64,000 nucleotides of DNA from Massilia sp. Root351 (GTDB lineage: Bacteria; Pseudomonadota; Gammaproteobacteria; Burkholderiales; Burkholderiaceae_D): contig NZ_LMDJ01000031.1 in assembly GCF_001425045.1 (NCBI RefSeq), positions 249,768 to 313,767 on the forward strand, in the 5' to 3' direction. This document shows, piece by piece, positions 21,076-30,839 of the stretch. The translations under genes were made by a program, and so were the position numbers. Positions within the stretch are counted from its first letter, which is position 1. Every line of letters begins with the position of its first letter. The notes below the pieces were generated by a model. The model worked only from the letters and a program-made list of their open reading frames with translations. It searched no databases and had not been told where the DNA came from.

Positions 21076-24000
21076 ATGAACAAGCAAATTTCCAGGCGGG
21101 CCGCGCGCCACGCCATCGGGCTGGCATGCGCGCTGGCCATCCTGGCTCCGGCCGCCTGGGCCGGCACCACGCAGATCGCGCAGGTGCCGCTGCTGAACAT
21201 TGCCGGCACCGGCACCGTCAAGCCCAACCTGATGCTGTTGTTCGACAATTCCGGCTCGATGGAGCAGCACTACACGCCGGACTATGTGAACGACAACCTG
21301 TGCCGCTCCACCGCCAAGCTGTCGAGCGGCACCACGGCCTGCAACGTCGGCCACCCGCCTTTCATGGCGGCCGACTTCAACCGCCAGTACTACAACCCCA
21401 AGATCCGCTACCAGCCGCCGATCAAGGCCGACGGCACCTATTACAATGAACAGACCTCGGCCAACACCACCGGCTGGACCCGGGTCGTCAGCGACGGCTT
21501 CGGCGTCTACAACCGCAACCTGTACGCCGCCAGCGACACCGAGATCAACCTGCTGACCGAGTTTCCCGACCTGCAGTGGTGCGACCCGGACAACACCGGC
21601 GACTGCCGCGTCAACAGCGCCACCTACACCTACCCGAACAACACCTACCGCAGCGCGTCGGCCGTGTCGACCAGCCCGTACTACTACAACATCGGCGTGG
21701 CGGAGTTCTGCACCGACGAGAGCATGACCAACTGCCGCTCCACGGCGGCCGGCGCCACCGCGCCGTCCGGCTATCCGGTGCCGGTGAAGGTGCGCTGGTG
21801 CCGGGAGACCACGCTGATCAACTGCCAGGCCAAGCGCGTCGGCAACTTCATCTACCCGCGCTATTCGACCGCCAGCGGCGGCGTGGCCGCTTTCGGCACG
21901 ATCGCCATCGGCGCCTCGTCCAGCAGCGCCTCGATGACCATCAGCAGCGTCACGATACCGGACCCGAGCACCGCGCGCACCATCACCAGCGGTGCGGTGA
22001 CGGCGCCCAACGGCACCAATACGGCGCTCAAGCAGCAAACCATGGCCAGCGCACTGGCGGCCAGCATCATCGCCCGGACCGGCCTGACCAACCAGTACTT
22101 TGCCTGCGTCAGGACGCCGATCGGCCAGACCACCGTGCCGGCCTGCTCGAGCTATGGCATCACGCTGTCGGCCGAGAACGTGGTGGCGGTGATCGCCGTG
22201 GTGTGCAGCGGCACCAAGTCGCAGGCCAGCTGCATCCCGATCGCCGACAACAGCCGCGCCGGCTGGGGCATTACCGTCAACGCGCCCAGCGTGACGGTGA
22301 CGGCGGCCGTGACGCGCGTCTCGCCCACCGCCTCGGTCACCGTGTCGGGCACCACCGCCAACTCCGGCACCCCCCGGCTGTCCAGCCTGAGCTGGGGCGG
22401 CACCACGCTGGTGAGCGACCTGTCGCTGGGCCGCAACCGCAGCGCCGCCCAGATCACCGCCAGCATCATTGCCGACATCGGCACCAGCGGCACCATCCGC
22501 GCCTACGCGGCCGGCAACAGCGTCACGCCCGCCTGCGCGGCGCTGAGCGGCAATACGCGCTTCTGCCTGGTCGACACGGCCGCCACCGGCAACTCCAACA
22601 CACCCTCGGTGGGCACCGTCAGCGGCGGCGGCGTCAGCTTCAGCACCACCGCCGGCGGCGGCTACGTGCCGGCCGCCAGCGCCGTCACCGATGCCATCCC
22701 GACCACCACCGCCGCCATTTCGTCGGGCACCGAACCGCCCAGCACCTTTGTGCGCGTCAACATTACCAGCGGCAATACCTATCCCAAGTCGGCGGACCGG
22801 GTGGACTGCGCCGGCGCCACCTGCACCTACGACGAGGAAATGACCAACTTCGCCAACTGGTACAGCTACTACAAGAGCCGGCTGCAGATGATGAAGACCT
22901 CGGTCGGCATCGCGTTCGCCGCCCTCAACAGCAATTACCGCGCCGGTTTCGTGCGCCTGTCGCAGTCCGCCGCCGGCGGCGCCATCGACATGAAGCCGGC
23001 CGATTTTTCCGGCAGCGCGCGCACCACCTGGTACAGCACCCTGTACGGCACCACCACCAGCGGCTCGACCCCGATCCGCGCGGCGATGGACAACGTGGGC
23101 CGCATGTACGCCAACCTCAGCCCTTACGAATACGCGGCCGGCCAGGAAGTGGTGCAGTTCCCCTGCCAGCCCAATTTCCTGATCTTGACCACGGACGGCT
23201 ACTGGAACGGCAGCACCACCGCCAATGTGGTCAACAACGACAATGTGGAAAGCCCGTCGCGCTTTTGCACCCAGGCGCGCGGCTGCGTCGACCGCCGCGA
23301 ACAGGCCCAGCCGTCGATCTCGGACGTCGCGCTGCACTGGTATAACGGCGGCTCGAGCACCGGCACCGTGTCGCTGCGGCCGTCGCTGGAACCGGACATG
23401 ACCAAGCCCGGCCAGGTGCCGGCCGCCGGCGGCGAAAACACCCACCTGCATATGAACACCTACACGCTGGGCCTGGGCATGGATGGCGTGATGACCTATG
23501 AGCCGAACTACGACACCGCGCCCCGGCCGGGCGGCGATTTCTACAACCTGATCACGGGCGCCGCCTCCGGCTGCCCGTGGAACAACAACGGCGCCTATGT
23601 ATGGCCGGATCCGCAGACCAGCAGCACCGCCAGCACCGTGCAGGAGCGGGTGGACGACCTGTGGCACGCGGCCATTGCCGGCCACGGCAAGTACTTCAGC
23701 GCCAACGAACCGAAGGAAGTGGTGCAGGGCCTGGCCTCGGCGCTGGCCAATATGCAGGTGTCGGTGGGCGCGGCGGCTGCCGCGGCCACGTCCACGCCGA
23801 ACATTTCGCTGCAGGACAACGACATCTTCTCGGATACCTTCACCACCGTGAAATGGTACGGCGAACTGTCGGACAAGAAGATCGACCCGGCCACCGGCAT
23901 CGTCGGCACCACTCCGGTGTGGATCAGCTCGGACACCGTGGGCCCGCAAGCCATCGCCGGCACCGGCGGCACGCCAGCCACCTCGGGCGGACGCACCATC

Positions 24001-25746
24001 TACATGCTGGACCCGGCCGGCACCACCACGCTGACCGAGTTCCGCTATGCCAACATGGGCGGCTCGGCGCTGATGCAGGGCTGGTTCAGCAACAAATGCC
24101 TGGCGCTGGCACAGTGCACCCTGCTGTCCACGGCCGACCGCGCCATCGTCAACAGCGGCGCCAACCTGGTCAACTGGCTGCGCGGCGAGCAAACCTATGC
24201 CAACGACGAGATCTTCCGCGCCTACAGCCTGACCGGCCACACGCCGGCCGGCCAGGCGGGCCCGGTGCCCATCGTGCTGGGCGACATCGCCTCGTCCAAG
24301 CCGGCCTACCTGCGCGAACCGCGCAAGGGCTACACCTCGGCCAGCTATGCCGCTTACCGCGCCAAGTGGACCGCCGAGCGCGTGCCGACCGTGTTTACCG
24401 CCGCCAACGACGGCATGCTGCACGCCTTCCGCGCCTCGGACGGGCATGAACTGTGGGCCTATGTGCCGCGCATCACCATGAAGAAACTGCACGCGCTGGC
24501 CAGCACCACCTACGGCACCAATCACCAGTTCACCACCGACGGCTCGCCGGAAGTGGCGGACGTGGAAATTGGCGGCGCGTGGAAGACCGTGCTGGTGGCC
24601 GGCCTGAACGGCGGCGGGCGCGGCTATTACGCGCTGGACGTGACCGATCCGACCGCGCCGCGCGCGCTGTGGGAAGCCTGCGCCGACAGCACCGTCTGCG
24701 CCAACGCCGACCCCGACCTGGGCCTGAGCTTCGGCAACCCGCAGTTCGGCACCTGGCGCGGGCAGTGGGTGGTGTTCGTCAGCTCCGGCTACAACAACGT
24801 GCCGGGCACCGACGGCGTGGCCGGCGGCAGCGGCAGGGGCATCCTGTTCATCATCGACGTGGCCACCGGCGTCATCCTGCAGAAGATCGACACCGGCTCG
24901 GGCAACACCAGCACGCCGTCGGGGCTGGCCAAGATCACCGCCATCACCAACAATCCGGCCACCGATCCGGCCGTGACCTATGTGTACGGCGGCGACAACC
25001 AGGGCCAGCTGTGGCGCTTCGACGTCAACGCGCTGACCAAGCGCCTGATGTCGGACTCGGGGGCGCTGCAGCCCATCACCACCCGTCCGGAAGTAACCCT
25101 GTGCAAGGCCAGCCGCACCGACGAGACCACCGGCGCGGTCACCGATTTCGCCCAGCGGGTGGTGCTGTTCGGCACCGGGCGCCTGCTCGACGTGCCCGAT
25201 ACCGTCAATATCGACCTGCAAAGCCTGTACCTGGTGAAGGACGCCGACACCTGCACCAGTTCGCCGTGCATCCCGGCGCGCGGGGACAGCATGGTCAAGC
25301 AGACCCTGGCGCTGCAGGGATCGAGCAGCAACATCAACACCTACACCATCACCAGCAACCCGGTCAACCTGGTCACCCAGGACGGCTGGTACTTCGACTG
25401 GGCGCTGAACAACGGCGAGCGCATGAACCTGGATCCGAAAGTGGTGAGCGGGGTGGCCAACGTGGTGACCAACCTGCCGACCTCGTCCTCGTCGTGCTCG
25501 GTGGGCGGCACCAGCAATGCCTACGCGGTGGACGTGTGCAACGGCAATGCGGCGATTGGCACCATCGCCGGCAGCACGCTGTCGAACACCTCGGCGGCGG
25601 TCGGCTTCATCATCGTACGCCTGCCGAAGGGCGAGCTGAAGATGATCACCACCACCGCCAAGGGCGAAACGCTGACCCGGCCGCTGGTGGAGCTGGAATC
25701 GACCGCCGCGCACCGCGCCGGATGGCGCAGGATCAAGATCGACTAA
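21076..25746 (+). CDS. pilY1: Type IV pilus tip adhesin / assembly protein PilY1
   Basis: A 1556-residue secreted protein. The Sec signal peptide ends near PAAWA (residue 29). A VWA-like N-terminal half opens with the MIDAS motif DNSGSM (57-62). The C-terminal half is the PilY1 beta-propeller: IVLGDIASSKPAYLREPRKG, then FTAANDGMLHAFRASDGHEL, VAGLNGGGRGYYALDVTDP and VYGGDNQGQLWRFDVNAL. PilY1 promotes pilus extension and adhesion, and in Pseudomonas surface sensing. Between MIDAS and the rest of the VWA fold lies a Ser/Thr-rich insert (about 273-538). A 38-bp leader from pilX carries no separate terminator, so it belongs to the operon. Confidence 0.93.
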   Translation: MNKQISRRAARHAIGLACALAILAPAAWAGTTQIAQVPLLNIAGTGTVKPNLMLLFDNSGSMEQHYTPDYVNDNLCRSTAKLSSGTTACNVGHPPFMAADFNRQYYNPKIRYQPPIKADGTYYNEQTSANTTGWTRVVSDGFGVYNRNLYAASDTEINLLTEFPDLQWCDPDNTGDCRVNSATYTYPNNTYRSASAVSTSPYYYNIGVAEFCTDESMTNCRSTAAGATAPSGYPVPVKVRWCRETTLINCQAKRVGNFIYPRYSTASGGVAAFGTIAIGASSSSASMTISSVTIPDPSTARTITSGAVTAPNGTNTALKQQTMASALAASIIARTGLTNQYFACVRTPIGQTTVPACSSYGITLSAENVVAVIAVVCSGTKSQASCIPIADNSRAGWGITVNAPSVTVTAAVTRVSPTASVTVSGTTANSGTPRLSSLSWGGTTLVSDLSLGRNRSAAQITASIIADIGTSGTIRAYAAGNSVTPACAALSGNTRFCLVDTAATGNSNTPSVGTVSGGGVSFSTTAGGGYVPAASAVTDAIPTTTAAISSGTEPPSTFVRVNITSGNTYPKSADRVDCAGATCTYDEEMTNFANWYSYYKSRLQMMKTSVGIAFAALNSNYRAGFVRLSQSAAGGAIDMKPADFSGSARTTWYSTLYGTTTSGSTPIRAAMDNVGRMYANLSPYEYAAGQEVVQFPCQPNFLILTTDGYWNGSTTANVVNNDNVESPSRFCTQARGCVDRREQAQPSISDVALHWYNGGSSTGTVSLRPSLEPDMTKPGQVPAAGGENTHLHMNTYTLGLGMDGVMTYEPNYDTAPRPGGDFYNLITGAASGCPWNNNGAYVWPDPQTSSTASTVQERVDDLWHAAIAGHGKYFSANEPKEVVQGLASALANMQVSVGAAAAAATSTPNISLQDNDIFSDTFTTVKWYGELSDKKIDPATGIVGTTPVWISSDTVGPQAIAGTGGTPATSGGRTIYMLDPAGTTTLTEFRYANMGGSALMQGWFSNKCLALAQCTLLSTADRAIVNSGANLVNWLRGEQTYANDEIFRAYSLTGHTPAGQAGPVPIVLGDIASSKPAYLREPRKGYTSASYAAYRAKWTAERVPTVFTAANDGMLHAFRASDGHELWAYVPRITMKKLHALASTTYGTNHQFTTDGSPEVADVEIGGAWKTVLVAGLNGGGRGYYALDVTDPTAPRALWEACADSTVCANADPDLGLSFGNPQFGTWRGQWVVFVSSGYNNVPGTDGVAGGSGRGILFIIDVATGVILQKIDTGSGNTSTPSGLAKITAITNNPATDPAVTYVYGGDNQGQLWRFDVNALTKRLMSDSGALQPITTRPEVTLCKASRTDETTGAVTDFAQRVVLFGTGRLLDVPDTVNIDLQSLYLVKDADTCTSSPCIPARGDSMVKQTLALQGSSSNINTYTITSNPVNLVTQDGWYFDWALNNGERMNLDPKVVSGVANVVTNLPTSSSSCSVGGTSNAYAVDVCNGNAAIGTIAGSTLSNTSAAVGFIIVRLPKGELKMITTTAKGETLTRPLVELESTAAHRAGWRRIKID

Positions 25747-25821
25747 GCAAATCGGCGAAGCAAGGATGGCCCCGGCGGGCGGCCCCGTGTAAAATAACGG
25801 GTTTTACGCGGGGCCATTGTT

Positions 25822-27501
25822 ATGGTCGCGAACATGGCCAACGACATCGACAACAGCATTCCTGACATTCCAGACGACGCCCCGGCAGCCGGCAGCGGCA
25901 AGACGCCTGCGCTGATCGCGCGCGAAACCCAGCGCCGCCGCACCTTCGGCATCATTTCCCACCCGGATGCGGGTAAAACCACGCTGACCGAAAAACTGCT
26001 GCTGTTCTCGGGCGCGATCCAGATGGCCGGCACGGTCAAGGCGCGCAAAAGCGGCCGCCACGCCACTTCGGACTGGATGGAGATCGAGAAGCAGCGCGGC
26101 ATTTCCGTGGCGTCGTCGGTGATGCAGTTCGATTTCCGCGACCACATCATCAACCTGCTCGATACCCCCGGCCACCAGGACTTCTCGGAAGACACCTACC
26201 GCGTGCTGACGGCGGTGGACTCGGCGCTGATGGTGATCGACGCCGCCAAGGGCGTGGAAGCGCAGACCATCAAGCTGCTGGACGTGTGCCGCATGCGCAA
26301 TACGCCCATCGTCACCTTCATGAACAAGCTGGACCGCGAGTGCCGCGATCCGCTGGAACTGCTCGACGAGCTGGAATCGGTGCTGAAGATCCAGTGCGCG
26401 CCGGTGACCTGGCCGATCGGCATGGGCAAGAACTTCCGAGGCGTGTACCACCTGCTGAACGACGAGATCCTGCTGTTCCGCGCCGGTTCCGAGAGCGCCG
26501 ACCAGGCGGTGGAAATCATCAAGGGCATCGACCATCCGCGCCTGCAGGAAATGTTCCCGCTGGAAATGGATCAGCTACGCATGGAGGTCGAGCTGGTCAA
26601 GGGCGCCTCGCACCCGTTCGACCTGGAAGCGTTCCTGGCCGGCGTGCAGACCCCGGTGTTCTTCGGTTCCGCCATCAACAACTTCGGCGTGCGCGAGATC
26701 CTGTCGGCGCTGGTCGACTGGGCCCCGGCGCCGCGCGGGCGCGACGCCACCGTGCGCGTGGTCGAGCCGACCGAGCAGCCGTTCACCGGCTTCGTGTTCA
26801 AGATCCAGGCCAATATGGACCCGGCGCACCGCGACCGCATTGCCTTCCTGCGCGTCTGCTCGGGCCGTTTCGAGCGCGGCATGAAGGTCAAGCACCTGCG
26901 CCTGGGGCGCGAGGTGAAAGTGTCGTCGGTGGTGACCTTTATGGCCTCCTCGCGCGAGCAGGTGGAAGAGGCGTACGCGGGCGACATCATCGGCCTGCCC
27001 AACCACGGCAATATGCAGATCGGCGACTCCTTCTCGGAAGGCGAACTGCTGACCTTTACCGGCATCCCGTATTTCGCGCCGGACTTCTTCCGCCAGGTGC
27101 GCATCCGCAACCCGCTGAAGATCAAGCAGCTGCACAAGGGTTTGCAGCAGCTGGGCGAGGAGGGCGCGGTACAGGTCTTCAAGCCGGTGCAGGGCGGCGA
27201 ACTGGTGCTGGGCGCGGTCGGCGTGCTGCAGTTCGAGGTGGTGGCCAGCCGCTTGATGAACGAATACGGCGTGGACGCCGTGTTCGAAGGCACCAGCATC
27301 AGCAGCGCGCGCTGGGTCTCGTCGGACGACAAGAAGGCCCTGGTGGACTTCGAGGCGGCGCTGGGCCACAACGTGGCCTACGATGCGGCCGGCAATATGG
27401 CTTACCTGGCAACTTCCAGCGTCAACCTGCGCCTGACGCAGGAACGCTGGCCCAAGCTGCAGTTCCACGCCACGCGCGAGCACGCGGCCAAGCTGACCTG
27501 A
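25822..27501 (+). CDS. prfC: Peptide chain release factor 3
   Basis: A 559-residue translational GTPase that recycles RF1/RF2 after termination. G-domain motifs: G1 HPDAGKTTLTEKLLLFSG, switch region GRHATSDWMEIEKQRGISVA, G3 DTPGHQDFSEDTYRVL, G4 NKLDRE. RF3-specific sequences follow (LLNDEILLFRAGSE, then FKIQANMDPAHRDRIAFLRV). E. coli RF3 has 529 residues; the extra length here is an N-terminal extension of about 35 residues (DIDNSIPDIPDDAPAAGSGK), which may mean a later start. It is a single gene; the neighbour at 27505 is convergent and only 3 bp away. Confidence 0.96.
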   Translation: MVANMANDIDNSIPDIPDDAPAAGSGKTPALIARETQRRRTFGIISHPDAGKTTLTEKLLLFSGAIQMAGTVKARKSGRHATSDWMEIEKQRGISVASSVMQFDFRDHIINLLDTPGHQDFSEDTYRVLTAVDSALMVIDAAKGVEAQTIKLLDVCRMRNTPIVTFMNKLDRECRDPLELLDELESVLKIQCAPVTWPIGMGKNFRGVYHLLNDEILLFRAGSESADQAVEIIKGIDHPRLQEMFPLEMDQLRMEVELVKGASHPFDLEAFLAGVQTPVFFGSAINNFGVREILSALVDWAPAPRGRDATVRVVEPTEQPFTGFVFKIQANMDPAHRDRIAFLRVCSGRFERGMKVKHLRLGREVKVSSVVTFMASSREQVEEAYAGDIIGLPNHGNMQIGDSFSEGELLTFTGIPYFAPDFFRQVRIRNPLKIKQLHKGLQQLGEEGAVQVFKPVQGGELVLGAVGVLQFEVVASRLMNEYGVDAVFEGTSISSARWVSSDDKKALVDFEAALGHNVAYDAAGNMAYLATSSVNLRLTQERWPKLQFHATREHAAKLT

Positions 27502-27504
27502 CGG

Positions 27505-27918
27505 TTATTTCGCAGGGGAGGCCAGCGGCTTCCCCTTTTCCACCGTAAACACCCCCACCAGCTTCATCGGCACGCTGCCGGTGTTGCGGGCGTCGTGGAT
27601 GGTGCCGGCCGGCAGGATGAAGGCGTCGCCCGGCTTCAGCTTGCGCGGCGGCTGACCGTCGATCAGCAATTCTCCTTCACCTTCCATCACATAGCTGACT
27701 TCGTCGCCCGGATGCGTATGGCGGCCCGCCAGCACGCCGGGCGCCACTTCCACGGTGGCCACCACCGCTTCGCGGCCCGGCACCGACACGTCGCCTCTTT
27801 GCACCACGGTGCGCTGGATGCCGCCACCCTGCGCCTGCGCGCCGGGCACCGCCAGCATGGTTGCGGCCATGGCGGCCATGGCGGCCAAGCTGCGCGCCGC
27901 CAGTCGGGCATGCATCAT
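27505..27918 (-). CDS. Exported cupin-domain protein
   Basis: 137 residues from ATG 27918, with AAGGA upstream. The signal peptide MMHARLAARSLAAMAAMAA leads to a cleavage site near GAQA. One cupin barrel follows with the metal-ligand motif GRHTHPGDEVSYVMEGEGEL and the second motif PAGTIHDARNTG. Such small periplasmic cupins bind a metal and a small molecule; substrate unknown. The start codon overlaps the stop of the upstream membrane protein (ATGA), so the two are co-translated. Confidence 0.85.
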   Translation of the reverse strand: MMHARLAARSLAAMAAMAATMLAVPGAQAQGGGIQRTVVQRGDVSVPGREAVVATVEVAPGVLAGRHTHPGDEVSYVMEGEGELLIDGQPPRKLKPGDAFILPAGTIHDARNTGSVPMKLVGVFTVEKGKPLASPAK

Positions 27919-28283
27919 GATTGTCCTTGCTGTGGGTGGGGATGGTGGTAGTGGTGATCGTTGCCAAAGAATATCGCGTCCAGTATGCTGGCCGACCAGC
28001 ACAGTACGCATGCCAGCGTGGCGGCTGTCATGGCCGGCCCTTCCGTGCGCGACGCGGCGATCTGCTGGGCGATCATGGCGATATCGAAAGGTATGGTGCC
28101 GTTGGCCAGTTGCCCGGCCAGCACGTTCACCTGCGCCATCACCACGCGCAGGATGTACAGCGCGCCAGCCAGCGTGGGCAGCAGGAAAATGCAGCCACGC
28201 GCGAAGCGCTTCAGTACCAGTATCTGCCCCAGCCCCGGAAACAGCAGGCCCGAAATCAAAGCCGCCTTGAGTGATTGCTTCAT
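27915..28283 (-). CDS. Small hypothetical inner-membrane protein
   Basis: 122 residues. Two or three hydrophobic segments are visible (7-24, 32-52, 85-105), with the GLLFPGLGQI motif seen in many small TM2-like membrane proteins. The tail is His-rich (DHHYHHPHPQQ), which could bind metal. ATG 28283 follows AGGAGGAC. It is the first gene of a two-gene operon with the cupin. Confidence 0.75.
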   Translation of the reverse strand: MKQSLKAALISGLLFPGLGQILVLKRFARGCIFLLPTLAGALYILRVVMAQVNVLAGQLANGTIPFDIAMIAQQIAASRTEGPAMTAATLACVLCWSASILDAIFFGNDHHYHHPHPQQGQS

Positions 28284-28693
28284 GGCCGTCCTCCTGAACA
28301 GTGAGTCCTTATCTTACTCTTTTTGCAAAACCGTGGGAACGTGTTGTTTGTTGCACAGCGCAAGCATGCCCATGCTGTGAGCCATCGGCGACTGGTATTC
28401 CAATCATCTCCGTTGCGGTCAAGGCAGTAATATTTCCCCTGTGAAGCGCCAAGTTCCCGCCGCCGGCGAACACGGCGAATCTCTATTTACGGCGTTGAAA
28501 CATGTTGCGGCGCGTGCAGCAGGCGCAATTCAAAATCGGCAATGGCCGATTAATTTCTTTCGGCAATACCGACAGCCACGATCTGGTGCGGAACCGGGCA
28601 CGCTGGCGCTGGCGGACCGGGCCCTGGCTGTAATTGGGCGCCGTCCGCCGCGCATCGCCAGCTCCTGCGGCAGGCTTCCTGGCATGCCTGGAA
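28284..28693. other. 410-bp intergenic region, no convincing gene
   Basis: It holds the promoter side of the membrane-protein/cupin operon and the downstream end of the secretion operon. Short frames here (for example 28441-28749 plus) run into the transporter gene and have no ribosome site or recognisable product. The only clear structure is the hairpin at 28534-28551. Confidence 0.5.
28532..28551 (-). terminator. Weak intrinsic terminator of the peptide-secretion operon
   Basis: On the minus strand, AATCGGC (28551-28545), loop CATT, GCCGATT (28540-28534), running into TTTT. It lies about 140 nt after the transporter stop codon. Confidence 0.45.
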
Positions 28694-30814
28694 TCAGCAC
28701 GAAGCAGCCAGAATATGGCATGGTTCGGCTTCCAGCCGCCCGTTCCTGACCACGATGACGCGCTCCGCCATGGCGATGGTCTCGGGGCGGTGGGCGACGA
28801 TGATGCGGGTCAGTCCCAGCGCCTGGATGGTGGCATTGACGCTCTTTTCGTTTGCGATGTCGAGTTCGCTGGTCGCTTCGTCCAGCACCAGGATGCTCGG
28901 ACGGCGGTATAAGGCGCGCGCCAGTAATATGCGCTGTTTCTGTCCGCCGCTGATTCCCACGCCGTTATCGCCCGTAATGGTGTTGTAAGCCATCGGCATA
29001 TTTTCTATTTCCTGGTGTACCGCCGCCTGCTGCGCGCATGCGCGGATACGCTGCCAATCCGGTTCGGGATCGAAGAAACTGATATTCTCCGCCACCGATC
29101 CGGAAAACATGCGGTCCTCCTGCATCACCGTGCCTATTAATTGGCGGTAACTGGTTAATCCCAGCCTTCTGATCGGTACGCCGTTTACCAATACCTCGCC
29201 GTGTTCCGGCGTTAATAAGCCCAGCAGGATCTTGATCAGCGTGGTTTTACCGCAGCCTGAGGCGCCGGTAATGGCGACGCATTCGCCGGGCTGGATCTTC
29301 AGGTCGACCTGGTCGAATACCAGCGGCTCGGTGGGCGAATAGCGGAAGCCGACGCCGCGCAACTCCAGGCTGGGCGCACCGGCCGGCAGGTCCGGCTCGT
29401 CGGCGTCGTGCGGGCCTTCGGCTTCGCTTTCCGTCAGCACGATATCGGCCACGCGCTCGCCGTGCAGGCGCAGCATGCGGAACTCCACCAGCTTGTCGAT
29501 CAGCGCACCCAGGCGCTGCGAGAACTGGTCCTGGTAGGCAATGAAGGCGAACAGCATGCCGACCGTGAACTGATGGTCGAGCACGGCCCGCGCGGCCAGC
29601 CACACCACCAGGATGCGCTCGGCGCCGAACAGCAGGGTGCGCGCGGTGTCGTGGCTGATGTGCAGGCGCTGCATGCGCAGCTCGGCGTTGAACTGCTCGG
29701 CCAGGATGTTGAGCCAGCCGGCGCGGCGCTGCTCGCCCTTGCCGAACAGGCGCACGCTCTGGATGCCGTTGACGGTTTCGAAGAAGTGCGTGGTCTGGCG
29801 CGCCGCGTGGATGATCTGCTCGGCGGTGGCGTCGCGCAGCGCGTGCAGCAGGCTCCAGCGCAGCAGCGCGTACAGCGCCACGGCGCCTACCGCCACGGCG
29901 GCCAGGGTGCGGCTGTACAGCATCATCATTACCAGCGTGCCGGCCACCATCACGCCGTCCACCAGCGCCTGCACGAAGCCGGTGGTGAGCGTTTTCTGGA
30001 TCGCGGCAATCGAGCCGAAGCTGGCAATGATGCGGCCGACGTGGCGTTTTTCATAATACTCCAGCGGCAGCCGCATCATATGCGAGAACACATTGCCGAA
30101 CCACTGGAAATTCATGCTGGTGCTTAGCGCCACCACGAACCAGCCGCGCACGGCGGTGATGGCGGCCTGGATCAGCACCAGCAGGCCGAAGCCGAGCGCC
30201 AGCGTGGCCAGCAGGTCGCGGTCGGCCGACAGCAGCGCCTGGTCGACCACCCATTGCAGGAAAAATGGCAAGCCGATAGCGACGCACTCCAGTCCCAGCG
30301 CCAGCAGCAGGATCTGGCTCATGCCACGCCGCAGCCCGGTGATATGGCCCATCAGGCCGCGCAGGGTGAACTGCAATTCCTGGCGCGCCGGACGGAAGTC
30401 GGAGGCCGGGCGCAATTCCAGCGCCACGCCGGTGAAATGCTTGCCGAATTCGGCCAGGGTCATGCTGCGCCGGCCCACGGCCGGGTCGTGGATCACCACC
30501 TGGCGCGCCGAGACCGACACCAGCACCACGAAATGGTCCATGTCCCAGTGCAGGATGCAGGGCAGGGCCAGTTCCGGCAGGTTGGCCGGCTCCAGGCGCA
30601 GCGGCCGGCTCTCAAACTTGAGTGCACGGGCGATGCGCATCAGGCTCTCCAGCGTGGCGCCTTTGCGCGAAATCGGAAAGCGCAGCCGCAGCGCGGCCAG
30701 GCCGGTGCGGTAGCCGTGGTAGTCGGCCACCATGGCCAGGCTGGCCAGGCCGCATTCGGTGGCTTCCGTCTGCAGGAAGACCGGCGCCTTGCGGCGCCAT
30801 CCCAGATTGATCAT
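28694..30814 (-). CDS. Peptidase-containing ABC transporter (C39 leader peptidase, bacteriocin/peptide exporter)
   Basis: 706 residues. The N-terminal C39 protease (1-140) has oxyanion Gln15 and catalytic Cys21 (LQTEATECGLASLAM), His94 (DMDHFVVLV) and Asp110 (IHDPAVG), so it should be active. It cuts double-glycine leaders while the substrate is exported. Six membrane helices follow (about 160-450), then the ATPase with Walker A GASGCGKTT, signature ISGGQKQRILLARAL and Walker B ILVLDEATSELD. The gene lies 25 bp after the HlyD-type gene, and the likely substrate is the peptide at 32230-32409. An outer-membrane TolC partner is not in the window. Confidence 0.93.
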   Translation of the reverse strand: MINLGWRRKAPVFLQTEATECGLASLAMVADYHGYRTGLAALRLRFPISRKGATLESLMRIARALKFESRPLRLEPANLPELALPCILHWDMDHFVVLVSVSARQVVIHDPAVGRRSMTLAEFGKHFTGVALELRPASDFRPARQELQFTLRGLMGHITGLRRGMSQILLLALGLECVAIGLPFFLQWVVDQALLSADRDLLATLALGFGLLVLIQAAITAVRGWFVVALSTSMNFQWFGNVFSHMMRLPLEYYEKRHVGRIIASFGSIAAIQKTLTTGFVQALVDGVMVAGTLVMMMLYSRTLAAVAVGAVALYALLRWSLLHALRDATAEQIIHAARQTTHFFETVNGIQSVRLFGKGEQRRAGWLNILAEQFNAELRMQRLHISHDTARTLLFGAERILVVWLAARAVLDHQFTVGMLFAFIAYQDQFSQRLGALIDKLVEFRMLRLHGERVADIVLTESEAEGPHDADEPDLPAGAPSLELRGVGFRYSPTEPLVFDQVDLKIQPGECVAITGASGCGKTTLIKILLGLLTPEHGEVLVNGVPIRRLGLTSYRQLIGTVMQEDRMFSGSVAENISFFDPEPDWQRIRACAQQAAVHQEIENMPMAYNTITGDNGVGISGGQKQRILLARALYRRPSILVLDEATSELDIANEKSVNATIQALGLTRIIVAHRPETIAMAERVIVVRNGRLEAEPCHILAASC

Positions 30815-30839
30815 TCGGCTTGCCTTCTTGTTGCTTTCT

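Noticed and set aside
20980..25713. A 1577-codon open frame on the minus strand across pilY1
   Set aside because: It is the shadow of pilY1 in GC-rich DNA: composition is His/Arg/Gly/Val-biased, there is no domain, and the plus-strand frame is a clear PilY1.
28441..28749. A 102-codon plus-strand frame after the exporter gene, considered as an immunity gene
   Set aside because: It runs into the end of the transporter gene on the other strand, has no ribosome site and no hydrophobic segment expected of an immunity protein.
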